64,000 nucleotides of DNA from Polytrichum commune (GCA_950295325.1 OX485805.1:55328758-55392757), one strand, 5' to 3'; positions 35,521 through 47,862 are shown, counted from the first letter of the stretch. Numbers and translations are program-made. The notes: generated from the sequence alone by a model not told the origin.

Positions 35521-36904
35521 AAACTCATAATATATGATTCAACTTTAGAGGAGGGGAGGGGGAATGAAAAAAGAAAAAGAAAAAACTATAAGATTATTCA
35601 GAGGCATAGAAATGCTTCTTTACGATACCCAACCTTTCTGGATGTTAGTGTCAAAAATTGAATTATATTGAAGCCTTCAAATTGTATTCAACCTAAATTT
35701 GGGTCCTATGGTAGAATCCACTAATTTTATTTTTGAGAACATTTTTTGGGAGATACTCAAGTTTAGGGAGCAGTCGCACACAATTGAATAATAATATTAA
35801 AGTTATTTGAAACCATTGTATGCTTATTTGGCAAATACTTAGCAAGTGACGATCTCAAATCCGACAAAAATGTCAAGTCAAAAGATATATTCCTTTCAAA
35901 TTTCTATTCAACTATTGCGATCAAGCATAGGGAAGGTCACTATGATTGTGACGGTGAGTGATAAATGCCGATTTTGCTACTATATAACAAAATGGTAAAA
36001 TAAACATACACATGCACCCGCGCGCATACACACAGTGTGGAACTATCATATCAAACGCCTCGATCAAATCTCAAGAATTTCATGCACATATGTTATATTA
36101 CAATATGTTTTGTAACTACTTAGTGATGGCTCTTCTCAAAAATATCATTGGAAGAAACGTTGTCCATTACAACCGTCTATTGAGTATTGTCCTCTATGGC
36201 CTTGATATTTCCAAGACTAAAATATTAAACTTAGTTGTCATATCAACAAATAAGTTATGTGCATCCAATTCATCTATTGTAGTGCACTAAGATAGCTAGG
36301 GTGCATTGTATGGGGGGGGGGGGGGTGTGGATCGGTCTCCAAAGCCTCCAATGTGCATCACAAAGCCCAAGTAACATGAAACTCGCGTCAAATAACTTAG
36401 TGTTTTGATATGTTGGGACATAGCTTGGATGACGAAGCAAAGCAAGGGGCTTAGAAAGTGAGATATTTTTGTGTTTGAACCACAGTGCAACTTTATTTGA
36501 ATTAGCATTTTTGATTGACATCTTTTTAGAGTGGTGGTGGTCCTTCTAGGGCCGATCAACGGGAAGTGCTATCATGCGAGTAGTGGGCGGCAAGTGGTGA
36601 GCAATGGGCGGCGGCGAGTGGTGAGCAGTAACTTGTGAGCAGTGAGGGGGGCAAATTTTTTGGAGTTGCCCCCGCTAGTATCTTATAACCGTGATATTTT
36701 GGCATATATAATAATGTCTTTGTTTATAATTATATGAAAGGGGAGTTCACACAAAGTGCAAATCAACTTAACGTATGCCTTAATTTACTTTGAAAATCAA
36801 CAACTACAAGATTGGCACGAGGGCTTGAATTTTATAATATTGTTGTTGGATCCAACATTCATCTCTTAACAAAATGCAAGCATATTCCAAGTATTGAGCA
36901 TGCT
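35521..36904. other. No gene seen; long poly-G and GTGAGCAGTG repeats
   Basis: I see no gene. A run of 14 G lies at 36312..36325. Imperfect GTGAGCA(A/G)TG-type short repeats lie at 36577..36650. The overlapping minus-strand frames at 36270..36559 encode Pro runs from the poly-G tract and are not convincing. Confidence 0.55.
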
Positions 36905-37265
36905 CTAGATTAAATTTCTAGAATTCATGTAGGTTTGAGAAATGAATTGATGGAGGCATTATGGAGAATTTGAAAATTGAAGTTTTTGTGCATAGATGAA
37001 AGTATAACAAGAAATTGCTCACACATATCAATGTCCACAAAGTGATGAGCACATTCAATATAGAACCATGCATAGACGCTCTATAACCACTCCTATTGTC
37101 TTCCATTCCCTCGTCCTCCTCTTTGTCACTTAGATGTTCAATACACTCCTCCACCTCGACATCTACAAATGGTAGGATGTGACGATCATAACCCGACGAA
37201 TTATTGTGATTTGATGGTGTTGAGGTTGCAACCACAACCTCTGTGACCGCCTTTGCATGTAATGG
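36905..37265 (-). pseudogene. Possible decayed coding exon, acidic
   Basis: On the minus strand a possible acceptor (ATGCAAAG, near 37247) opens a frame to a TAG near 36911. Its first half looks protein-like, with Thr/Ser/Asn-rich sequence and then an acidic block (DKEEDEGMED). Its second half is hydrophobic and less convincing. A possible upstream exon lies at 37411..37683. I recognise no family, and it could be a chance frame. Confidence 0.22.
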
Positions 37266-37410
37266 GAGAATTCTTCAACTAGGAAGGGACACCACATTTT
37301 TTTCATTTCATTAAAATTAGAAAAAAAACCTCAAAACAACTAGCACCGATTATTGGAAAACAACATATTGAATGACTTTCAATATCAAGCAAATGGCGAA
37401 CTTACGTACT

Positions 37411-37683
37411 TCATCGAGACTTTGTGAGAACTTTCCGAATATGTTCCTCATCAGCATCGAGGGAGATGATCTTCACAATTGGGCCACCACCATGAGGTGA
37501 GGGTGTAGTATTGTATGATGGTGCCAAGATGGCATCAAATATGACAAAGCCTCTCACAATTGTACTGCTACACCAACAAGCATGAAAAGATGCATGTGCA
37601 ATCCACATAGACATAGAGATTATATTCAATGTCTGAAATCCACAATTACATTGAAAAATCACATGAAGATGTGTAATCATCAA
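37411..37683 (-). pseudogene. Possible decayed coding exon upstream of the acidic one
   Basis: The minus-strand frame of 90 codons ends in PHGGGPIVKIISLDADEEH and a short basic tail, which looks more protein-like than most frames here. A GTAAGT donor-like motif lies just past its stop (near 37402..37407), so an exon in another frame is imaginable. No family is recognised. Confidence 0.2.
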
Positions 37684-38759
37684 ATAATGATTATGGGCTA
37701 GTCAACACCTATATCAAAAATCGTGAAGATTTTGGATATTTTTATTGTTCGCCTCTCCATGGCACATCTACTTTCATAATTTGGGTTTATGCAATAGTGT
37801 GATTGAAGAAGGTTGGTAGCTCAACTGTAATTCTCTCTATTATCCATGTTAGCTAGCCCTTCTAGTCTACACTACCCTATTGCCTAGGCCTCATTACTAC
37901 CATGTTAACATTGACACTATCCTTGAAGGTTGTACCGGAATAGCCCACCCCTTAATATTGGTGGAGAGTCTCGAGACTCAATCACACTACCTCATAATGT
38001 GACATACTTATAATCATATCATTATACTAGTTATACGATATATCTATCGATATACTCCCTCTTATACCTGCAACATTATAACCCTTCAACCCATGATCAT
38101 GCACTTTTGCCCTTATTAATCTACCATATTCGTTTTTAGCTTCTTAAATTAGTTTTTAAAGACCAAGATCACAACACTGTACAATATTTCTAAATGTAAT
38201 AAATACTTCTTGCTATTAGGGAAATAAAAGGTAATCCATACATAAGTTTTGTCATTGCAAGATTCCTTGGCAATGACAAGCAATACCACAACCTTAAACA
38301 AGTTAGGAATTCCTTCAAACCCCAATACTATTGTTCCAAGGGCCAACACTATTACATTCACTAGCAAGGTCGTACACTGCAAAACTCCACCACCCCCTTG
38401 TATTGCTCACCTGCTTTTGCACTTTCTAAGTAGGTACTAGGATTCGTGGCCTAAAAAACCCTCATATCACTATATTAACCACCACGTCCTATGCAGTCAT
38501 CCTAAAGGTTATAAACACTGCTCTTATACTCATCTTGCAAAATCTTCTCCTTCGCCACTAGTTGTCATTGGTTGCCGCCTCAATCCAATTCTACCGTTGG
38601 CTAACTACTTGGTAAAACACAATCCCTTGACATGAGAGCCCATGATGAAGTGTTGAATTTTTTCCTTCTTCATATTCAACACCATATTAACAATCTAGTT
38701 GAACTCTATCCTCATGCTTATAGAAAACATTTGAAAATATTAAGAGAAAAATTGTACCA
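37684..38759. other. No gene seen
   Basis: The stretch has frames up to 77 codons on the minus strand (38149..38382) with hydrophobic sequence and no recognisable domain. A TACTCCCTC motif at 38052 resembles a Stowaway end but has no partner. Confidence 0.45.
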
Positions 38760-40260
38760 AATTTTAAAAAATCAAAATCTTGATATTTATAGTATCAGTG
38801 CCGAGGATACAAATTGTAATTTTTGGGTCATTTTTCAAGTTCATCCCCAAAGCCCTAGGGAGAGATGTAGTGGTCATTTGCACAAACACTTGGGAAAGAT
38901 ATAAAATTTGAAAACCACTATAAAATGTTCAAAACCCCGATATTTGTATCCTCGGCACCAAGTATACAAGTCTCAATTTTTGGTTATTTTTTAAAGTAAC
39001 TTCCAAAGTCTTATAAAGTGTTGACCACGCCATTTAGAGCACATTTGAGAAATATGAATAAATTTCGAGCCAACTTCAAGGTTGACCAAATGTCGATTTT
39101 TGCATCCTTGGCACCGAGCGTACCAATTATGATTTTTTGGAGATTTGTGAAGGCCACTTTACGAGCCCTTGAATAGAATGCGAGAGCCTATTATAAAGCA
39201 TTTGAGAGAGAGAAAAGATAGTTTGAGGCAACTCTAAAAATACCATAATGTTGATGATTGTACCCTTAGATACAAGGGTACAAATTTAAATTCTTTTGGA
39301 AATTCTTGAAAGTCACTTGGAAAGCCTTGGAAAGCGTTGACACGGGGAGGTCACTCCATTGTCAAGTTGAACACCACGTGCGAACAAAGTTTGCTACCCC
39401 TATATTATATGCCATAGATAAATTTTAAAATTATGATATTTTTTTCTACATATACATAACCATTGATAGTATCTTTGTAATTTTTTTGAGATTTTTAATC
39501 ATCTTCATTTTTTAAGTAATTGTTTGAGTTCATTTCTGCATCATTCTAGTTAGAAACGGTATGTTTAAAAACAAAAATTTAAAAACATCATCAAGTTTGG
39601 TTACCAATTTTTTTACTTTGTGATAGATACCGTGTATATCTACTCACAAAAAATTTGATAAAATTTTGACCCATTTTGATGATGCTTTATGTAAAAAGTA
39701 TTTTTTTTTTGTTCGCACGTGGTGTTCAACTTGACAATGAAGTGACCTCCCCGTGCGCAATGAGGGCCATTTGTAAAGAATTCAAGAATATAAAAGAAAT
39801 TGTGTACAAATTTAAAAGTTACCAAAATGTTGATAATTGTACCCTCATATCCAAGGGTGCAAATTTCAAGTATTTGGAGATTTTTCAAAATCACTTTAAA
39901 ATCCTTGGGAAGTATTGTGAGGGCCATTTGTAAAGCAATTGTAAAAATTCAAACAAATTATGAGAAAACTTAAAAGTTACAAAAACGTAGATGTTTTTAT
40001 AGTCCGCACCCAGTTGGAAAGCTTTGGTGCCTTTGAATTTTATTAAAGATGACATTCAAAGCCATATGGGGTGTTGTTGAGGTTGTTTCCAAAGCAATTG
40101 AGAAAGTTATCTTAAATGTTGAACCAAGGTTAGTACTAAAGTGTTGACAACAATATCTTGGCATTAAGGTGAGATATTGTAATCTTTTGGGGTTCATTAA
40201 AAGCCATTTTTCAATCTTTTGCGAAGTTTTGTTGAGGCCATTTGTAAAAAAATAAAAAAA
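38760..40260 (+). repeat. Degenerate tandem array, about 150-bp unit, seven copies
   Basis: A landmark related to CCTCGGCACCAAG (or its degraded forms) recurs near 38805, 38952, 39105, 39262, 39840, 40003 and 40152. Subtracting the 415-bp MITE and its 8-bp duplication leaves intervals of about 147, 153, 157, 155, 163 and 149 bases. Units also share (G/T)GTACAAATT, TTTTTGGAGATTTTT, a (A/G)AAGCCCTTGG-like block and GAGGGCCATTTGTAAAG. The array is AT-rich and old. The unit is close to nucleosome size, but I see nothing that proves centromeric origin. Confidence 0.82.
39333..39763. mobile_element. hAT-like MITE, copy 2, inserted in the 150-bp array
   Basis: The 415-bp element at 39341..39755 has 48-bp TIRs with one mismatch, starting CACGGGGAGGTCAC. 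It is similar to 13045..13453 along its length. It is flanked by AGCGTTGA (left) and CGCAATGA (right), a decayed 8-bp duplication. Neighbouring array units show an undivided GTTG(A/T)GGGCC-type sequence at this point. Confidence 0.88.
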
Positions 40261-40585
40261 TAAAAATTGAAAGAAACTTTTGGGTGCTCCAAATGCTGAA
40301 ATTGACTTTTATTTTTCGGGACGACATCCTAGTTAAATGTTGGGTACTACCTACAAAACAAAACTATGTTCGTGCATAAATTTTGGATGTTGGCCTTGAC
40401 ATGTTTAGGGGTTCAATCATATTATTTCCATGGCTATCGGAATGATGGATCACTTGTGTCATGGTCCTTAAGGACCACTCTTGTTTGAAGTTCTAGCATT
40501 TGAGAGATGTGACTGTAGCCAACATTTGAACAATAAACCACAATCTCATGCCATGGGTGCGGTAGCAAATAACATATAATATTGA

Positions 40586-40892
40586 GGATTCATCATTGTG
40601 ATACGCAATCCAAAGTTTTTGCAACGCAACTATGATTTGGAAACCTTCTATGAGATAATGGTTGAGAATGGTGTTCCCTATATGAAATTTTAGGTATTCA
40701 TGTCGCCCAATGCCCATGTGAAGTGGATTGCTACGTATACATATGCATTGAGGGAGTATAATGTGCATGTTCTTGATTTGAATGCACTCAATTATTATAC
40801 ATAACACCATTTATTTTGTCAATTTCATTGATCCTAGAGAGTGTAGATGTAAATATGTGCATGCTATAGTTGTTGCAAAATTCAGTTTTTGA
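40586..40892 (+). pseudogene. Transposase-like coding remnant, possible SWIM-type zinc-finger end
   Basis: Frame 1 (40586..40801) is open except for one TAG at 40691 and reads as plausible protein (for example RNYDLETFYEIMVENGVPY). A +1 shift leads into 40812..40889, where ECRCKYVHAIVVAKF resembles the C-x-C...H-A-x-x-V-A pattern ending MULE-type transposases. The second Cys-His pair of a true SWIM finger is compressed or lost. The family is inferred and uncertain. The opposite-strand 105-codon frame is its shadow. Confidence 0.38.
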
Positions 40893-42909
40893 TCAATTAA
40901 TGTTGTTGTTCTAGAATGTATGGTTACAAAGTATATTGTTGTTTTACTTTGTGTATGTTATGCCGGGAAGGTAAGTATGCTATTTGGACACCACAAAAAA
41001 AAAACATGAGTGTATATAAGGTTATTTTTTCATGGCATTGATGTACATAATATATGTAAAGGGAAGTTATTTTTTATCACAATTTGATGTTGTCTTCAAA
41101 TGAAATGGCTATTGAGTAAAGGTAGATGTACAAATCACAATCCTAAAGTTTAGAAACAATTTTGACAATTTTTGTGCTTACTGTATGACTTAAATGATCA
41201 TTTGTTGGTAAATATATATCCTATCAATTCCATAGCATCAACGATGCATGTTGTATGGTCAAACAATCATGAGCTACATCATAATTTGTAAGCAAAATTG
41301 GATTGGAGATGAGGTATTTAATTCATAAGTGAAACTTGGGATGAGATATTTAATCTAGAAGATGTTGGTTTCCAACTCCATAATCATGAAGGTGTGAATA
41401 TCACATCAAATGTTGATATTTATCTTAAACATCCCTTGATTACGTTCTCACATCTAAGTTTTATCCATTTAGACACCCACCACACCACTTAGTACCCGAA
41501 GACAACTTGACACGATCCAAATGCACATACTGCAAAGCATAGGAATAAATGAGGAGAGTACAACATTTACAACGAATAACACATTGGGAAAGAAACGGGT
41601 TGTACTACAAACACATGTGTATCTTGTATTCATGTATTCATGTATTTATGCAAGATTGACTACATGATGGCAAACACCTTCATGTATGCGGCCGTAATTT
41701 TAAACTACAACAAGATCATGCACATCGTACCTGCATTATATAGGGTAACAACTATTGTGGAGTGCTCATAGTCAATAATGTATCATTAGAATGTGATGTT
41801 AGTACATTGTTGATACACATATTTTATGAACTTTCAATATATGTAGGTAATTGTAGTTATTTTTGAGGCCCACTTACCAATATGCAAGCTACATAAATAT
41901 ATTAAGACTTGTTTCTAGATCTAAAAATGCCAGGTTGTTTACATGGTAAAGACTTCTTGACAAGATGTATAGCATGAATTCCACGGTAATAGGGTGCATT
42001 TCTCGAATGTCAAATTGCCCCTTGCGTTCCAATTTGTAACCAAATTATTCAAATTCTATAGAATATGTTCGCTCCATTGGAGTTCAAAGTTTCTAGATTT
42101 TGAAGATACAAAGACAAAAAGAAGGGAAAATAGAAAGAATTAAGTGCATAAGTTAGTTTCTTGAGGAAGCAAGCACAACTAAAGACCCTCTTTGCCCATA
42201 GTTACCGCCATAGGCTTTGTGACCAATTAAGTAATTATTTAATCCCTAAAATTACAAGCAATCTTTTAAAATGCACAAAAAACATGTATTTGAGCTCTAT
42301 ACTATCATTTTTGATAATCTACGACAAAAGCAAACCCATCTTAAATTACTTCATTCATTAATTAGTGTAAAATTGGTTAAATATCTTATTGCCATCATAA
42401 AATTAGTTTCTAATGCATGACATGGGTGCCTCTGGATGCAAATACATGAAACTTAGTATGTTCAGTTATAATGTTACATATTAGGACCATGTTGTTATTC
42501 TCCCCTTGTAACTTATTCTATTAAATAAGAATAAACATACAAGCAGAGTAGAAATGCAACCTTTTAAGTTTCAGTATGTACCCATCCTAATGGTGTAGAG
42601 AAGTTGCACAAATGGTCACCTTAATAGACCTTAATGGCATTTGCAGGCAAGCACAATGCCATGCTTTCATCTCTAGCATGTGGCCACATGCTCCTAATTG
42701 CATTAAAATAGAATCAATCCCAACTATAAGGTATGTTGGCCTTATGTGGTCCAACTCCTCTTATTTGGACACCTATACATTTTGAGTATATGGCAAGGGT
42801 TGTGTTAAAAAGGACAAGAATGAAATATATAGAAAAGACACGTGTTACTATGAGATTAGTCTATGTGTTTAAAGTGTATACATCATTCTAGGTTCAATGC
42901 TATACATGT
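40893..42909. other. No gene seen
   Basis: I see no gene; open frames are 66 codons or fewer. A short ATGTATTCATGTATT repeat lies near 41625..41655. The stretch may hold decayed upstream parts of the LINE that follows. Confidence 0.5.
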
Positions 42910-43673
42910 TTGGAAAGGCCTATGCAAACTACCTCTTTGACATGTTATGAATTTGTCATCCATGCTTTGATCATGAAACCTAAAATGAGAATGTTTGTTA
43001 TTCATGATTGCTATCTTGATGACATATTCCCAAAGCCAATCCCCTTAAGTGGAATATCATATGCTAAGGCACAAAAAGATGCGGCCTTCTTTTGATCGGT
43101 CGTCTACAAGGCAATGGTAGTCAATGAGTGGCGCAGTAAAATCTTGGAGGAGATCGCCAAAAGTTGCCCTCATTGCGGCCCGCAGTCGGTGGAATCAATT
43201 GAACATAGGTTCTATAGTTGTCCACTGGTTTAACAAGGGTAGCGATGTGCTGCCAACATCATTTGGCAACTCTTTGCCAAAAGGGGGAATCTCGGGCTGT
43301 GTAAATCTTTTTCTATGATGCAATGCTTCTTTGACCAACCTTTGTGCAAGACACTTAAACAGCTCAGTCGACTCTAGTTCTTTTTGAGAAGTAGTCTTCC
43401 TTGGATTATCAGGCGCCAAAGGAATGATCTGGTTTTTAATGATAGGCAATGGCCCATTAAGAAACACATCAAGTCATTTGGGACGCCTTGCAAGATTATG
43501 GTAGGATTGAGTGGAAACGGACTCTTAGGGACTTGGAAAAGGCCCCGGATGTGGCCTACCAAGACGTCCTTAATGCTTTCGATTCGATTTGGGGGGTCAA
43601 AGGCCTTATTGTGACCAGGAGTAACTTAGTTGACACTTGGAAGGTTAGTCCACAGATGGGCATTATTTCTTGA
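42910..43673 (+). pseudogene. LINE (non-LTR retrotransposon) 3' coding remnant, zf-RVT region
   Basis: The remnant covers the C-terminal part of a plant LINE reverse transcriptase polyprotein. Frame 1 runs from 42910 with in-frame stops. At 43159..43230 it shows the zf-RVT zinc motif C-P-H-C-G ... S-I-E-H-R-F-Y-S-C-P-L (C-x2-C ... H-x4-C spacing). Further on comes the aromatic/basic stretch ending RRQRNDLVF and NDRQWP at 43412..43460. A shift of frame near 43487 continues with YGRIEWKRTLRDLEKAP and WGVKGLI to the natural end GIIS-stop at 43671. It has at least four internal stops and one frameshift, so it is dead. A short 3' UTR and an A-rich end follow at about 43740..43770. Confidence 0.8.
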
Positions 43674-43814
43674 TTTCCACTCGGGTTGCATTGATTCACA
43701 TGTGTTGGTTGTATTTTGGTTCCTTTGTTGCAATTTAATTCTCAATTTGTGCCAACAAAATCAAAATAAATAAATCCAACGACTTGAATTGTTTTTAGAG
43801 TTGAAAATGCCCAT

Positions 43815-43940
43815 AAAAGGACTTGGGATTCGTGATGTCTGCGTAAACTCATCCATCGTGGATGAAGGAGATCTAGTAAAAAAAAGAAGTTCCCTACAAT
43901 ATTGAGGGTCGATTTATTCCAATTTGACTCCACTACACTA
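43815..43940 (+). repeat. Dispersed repeat M, copy 2
   Basis: Shares GTAAACTCATCCATC with the copies at 31540, 51440 and 58197, and lies just past the LINE 3' end. Homology appears to continue weakly to about 44060. Confidence 0.5.
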
Positions 43941-44299
43941 GTTCCACGTCTTTAACTCTATTTTTAAAGTCGAATAGTCTTAAAATAATCATTTACATGT
44001 CATGATATAATCCACTATGTTTTCACCTTCGCAATGGACGTAGACACCATGAAGCCCTATCCCCATAATAGGGCCACATATTTCAACTTATGAAAGCCAT
44101 TGAAGGTTTGACATAGATTGTATGATTTCCAAACTGAAAGTGAGCCATTTGTTGGATTGGTGGCATTTTTTTCTTCTTCTTGCAATACAAGCTGATGTTA
44201 TTTGTACCCAAATACATATAAATCAGCAATTATATCTTGTTTAATATTCTTGTTTAATAATAATAATAATAATAAGCTGTACAGATGAAACTGAGACTT

Positions 44300-44670
44300 T
44301 GGTCCCTCTTTGAGAGACCTTTCTACCACAAGCTCGTTAGCTTGTCTCATGTCAAAACCCAATTTTGAGAGTCGGGCGAAACAGGGGTGAAACTCCTTGG
44401 ATCTCCTCTTTATAACCTAAAAACTTTGAGAGAGTTTTAGGTTATATAATAAGGCACCTTTCAATCCCATATTAACATGTGCAAGGCTAGCTTGACACAC
44501 GCATCCTAGTATGACAAGCTAATTTTTTATTTGTTTAATAGCCCGAAACCACTCCTTTAGCATGTAAATCTAACCCTTGACAAAACTTAGTTGGCTTTTA
44601 GAAACATGCTCCTTCAAACTCACCCTGTAGCCAACTTGCGTAAAGTTTGATTCAAAGTCTTTACAAGTAA
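44300..44670 (+). repeat. Dispersed repeat B, copy 3
   Basis: The most diverged of three copies. It keeps GTATGACAAGCTAA, AATAGCCCGAAACCACTC and AGTAACTCT at the end. A TAA microsatellite (44258..44275) lies just upstream. Confidence 0.6.
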
Positions 44671-44855
44671 CTCTAATTTTTATGATATTGTGTTGTTGGA
44701 TTTTAATTTTACAACATATAGACATATTCACAAGACATACATCACTAAAACAAAAGTAAATCTATTTAGGTGATTTTCTAAAAGACTTCATAATATTGCG
44801 TAAATCTAACTTATGGTAAACCTCTACTAAATTGCACATATGAACCTTATGGCAG

Positions 44856-45281
44856 GACACCAGCCCGGGGAGTGCACTTAAAGTTAAGATTAGGAATACA
44901 CGTGAGTGCATTTTAATGGCATACCCCCTACAATACTTGGCCTTAAAATAGTTTTTAAATTAAAAATTTTTTGTGCCAAATCATTACATATATATCTATC
45001 ACTTGGTATAAATTTCAGGACGAAAAGTTTTAAAAAATGATTTAAAAACTTATAGAAGTTTGAACTAAAATGCGTTGTTTTTTGCTTCAAAATCAATTTC
45101 TAAATATTTACAATTGATTATTTTTTGAAATTTATACAACAAGAACTTTAGATTGTGTTTAACAACTTCATATTTTTTTACAAATTTTAGATGATTTTTT
45201 AGTACATACATAGGGGGGTCAAAAGTACGCACTCACGTGATTCCTAGTCTTAACTTTAAGTGCACTCCCTGAGGACACCAA
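44856..45281. mobile_element. hAT-like MITE, copy 3 (related family)
   Basis: The 410-bp element at 44864..45273 has TIRs of about 60 bases beginning CCCGGGGAGTGCAC (left) and CTCAGGGAGTGCAC (right, complement). They continue through TTAAAGTTAAGA, TAGGAAT and CACGTGAGTGC. The flanks are GACACCAG (44856..44863) and GACACCAA (45274..45281), an 8-bp duplication with one mismatch. Length and terminal CCCGGGGAG match the other two, but the TIR body differs, so it is a sister family rather than a copy. Confidence 0.85.
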
Positions 45282-47146
45282 TGTCTCATAAAACACCGGT
45301 TAAACCCTAAAGCATGTGTCAACATAAAAAATGGCCAGTTGAAGGCGATCAAAGCGGCGTTGAGATTATCTCGACGTCAAGTACACACTCAACATTGATC
45401 ATTAAGGAGGCTCCGATTGATTTGGAACACCGGTGTCCCGCCATAAGGCTCATACAACCATGTGATATGTACAAGCGCTACTAGCATAGGAGACCTACAC
45501 AATTATCCCATGTTGCTGAAAGAACGATGCAAATCTACTAGTGTGCTAAAGTTACAAATTTTCCAACTACATAGGACAAGTTTCTAGCGACATAAATGAT
45601 TTACATAGGACTCATATGCTTGTAGTGAAGGCAATAACCAAGGATGGTTCATCCACCTAGAAAGCACATTCCATGGACCTTTTGCGAGTATAATTCGGTC
45701 GACTTCATTCCTTGGACACCAAACTCTTCGAAGGCCAACAAGTCACATTGACAACAACAACAAAAAAACCATTTTGCATGCAACATTTGAGTTGCCGTGG
45801 ACGGATTGATGGAAATGGACATCAAAGTTTTTTATGCTCTCGCATTTAATTTGGCCCCATGGATAAGCTTGTCGGAAGCTATAGTAGGTTGTACTCCTCA
45901 TGATGACCCGGCGGGAAAGTTGAAGGTCGCCATGTAGTATTAATAATAAGTAGTTTTTATGAGCTGAGTCGGTATTTGGTACTTTTGGCCCGGGACAAGC
46001 CGAACTTCATTTGACAAATTTCACCACATGAAGGGCATCTACACATTGCATCTTAAGTGGCTCATCATCGGCAACCTCCACTTGGACGGCTCCGATTCAA
46101 CTCCTACAAGTCTACCATCTAGCATGTACGTATGAACCTTGGCCATGAACTCGTACGCCTATCCAAATTGAGCCACTCAAAAGTTGAGACAACTTCACAT
46201 TTATGGTGGTCCCAACTATCTTAAAGGGACATGAGAAGGTTGTCCATTTGCTCTTCAATGTAACAACTAGTGTAGGTATTCAATATAATTTTTTTATAAT
46301 AATTATTCTAATTCTTCTCGTCGACAAAGAAAGTGTGGTCTTCTGCTAGGGGGTTGATGCAAGATTTATGGACTCTTTAGAGTACTAGGTCCTATGAAAT
46401 ATGATGATATGTGATCTAGATGATTTCTATGTATGGGTAGTCATGATGGCTTAGATTTCGTGACATCCATATTAAGCGGTCCAATAACAACATGCCCTCA
46501 TACGTTCCATAGGGTTGCTAAGTTCCACTTGGCACTTAGTACCCTGGGCAAGAGAATGACACAACCAAGGACTAGGAATGAACATGACGTGATTCTCAAG
46601 ATCTGACGGCCTAAGTCTTAGTACTGCCATGACAATGTCTCCATGAAACATGCCACCTTTTCTATCGAGAAAGAAGTAGGGAGCGTGCCACTTAGCAATG
46701 TTATGTCATCCCAAGTGAATGTAAGTAACATAACTGAAAGTATATGATGACGATTCCGGCATTAGATCAAGTAAAACTTAACAAAACACCGAGCTATAAG
46801 TGATTCCCACCGTTCTCATCTTTAAACCTTACATGCATCGTGCATGCCACAAGTCTTTGGCCATGTAATCCGAAGCACCTAAGGAGGTACATAAGTTGAA
46901 TACTTAGCATGTTCATCTAAGTCCAAGGGAAGGAATGACTTTCACCACCGTTCCTTGAATGGGTGTGGAGGCCACGGCTGTCCCACATCTAAGATTGCTT
47001 CGTCCCTAAGTCCGCATATATAGGCTTATACCACCAAGCATCTTGGTCCTCTTGAATGATTGCTTGCAACTTGTGTTTCTTATTATAGATACCTAGATGG
47101 ACCATCACACATTGACCAAGGAACTCAATAAATGATGAACATGGAG
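45282..47146. other. No gene seen
   Basis: No open frame over 60 codons is present on either strand, and no repeat structure is clear. This is the longest stretch in the window without a notable signal. Confidence 0.6.
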
Positions 47147-47330
47147 ACCCACCCGCTAGCTACAGATGAACCGGTTGAAGTTCAAGACTCGGGATAGTTA
47201 TCAATTGTTTTAGAGGGATGCATGGAGTATATCTCAAATTAATAAAGAAAAACTGAAAGATCACACAACATGTAAGCGGTTGGACTTGGGAACACTTGGG
47301 TTTTGGCCGATTATGTTCAAAAATCTTCCC
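47147..47330 (+). repeat. Dispersed repeat A, copy 2
   Basis: Shares GCTAGCTACAGATGAACCGG, ATATCTCAAATT and ACATGTAAGCGGTTGGAC with copies at 23091 and 55209. It is slightly shorter because it lacks the middle GAGAAATAACCGG part. Confidence 0.68.
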
Positions 47331-47827
47331 ATGCACTATTAAGAAATCCAAATGAACGACAAAAGTGATGATGCCATTTCCATGATCTCAACCACACACA
47401 CAGGTATATTATGTAAAAAAACATGCCACAGCTGAGGGCCGCTTTACACATAGACCAAGAGCCATGGCCGTGAAAATCTAAGGGCCCTTGAGAATCATCC
47501 CAAGGCCGTACCATGGGAAATGAAAATATTAATTTGCAATTGATGGGTCCTCAAGCTTAGTGTGAAGTGAAAGTGGACCATATTAAGGGACAACAACATA
47601 TGTTTGAATCTGGATCCCCACCGTAACAATGTACTATTTCAAGGAGCCAATGACGGTTTTATTGATTACCACGGCCCTTGGTTTTGTGGTATACCCATCA
47701 AACCTAACACATCATCCAGTGGATCATGAAACATTCTCCACTTTCTATCATGTCGGACACATAGAGATTTTCCATCCATTTCAAATTTCTTTGGTCACTT
47801 GTGCCTGCAGGACTAGACTTTGCAGAC

Positions 47828-47862
47828 TAACCCTAAACCCTAAACCCTAAAACCCCCTAAAC
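47828..47862. repeat. Interstitial telomere-type repeats
   Basis: About four CCCTAAA units, the last ones with extra bases (CCCTAAAACCCCCTAAA). This is the plant (Arabidopsis-type) telomere unit. The flanks are not subtelomeric in look, so it is probably a relic of break repair or part of a transposon. Confidence 0.85.
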
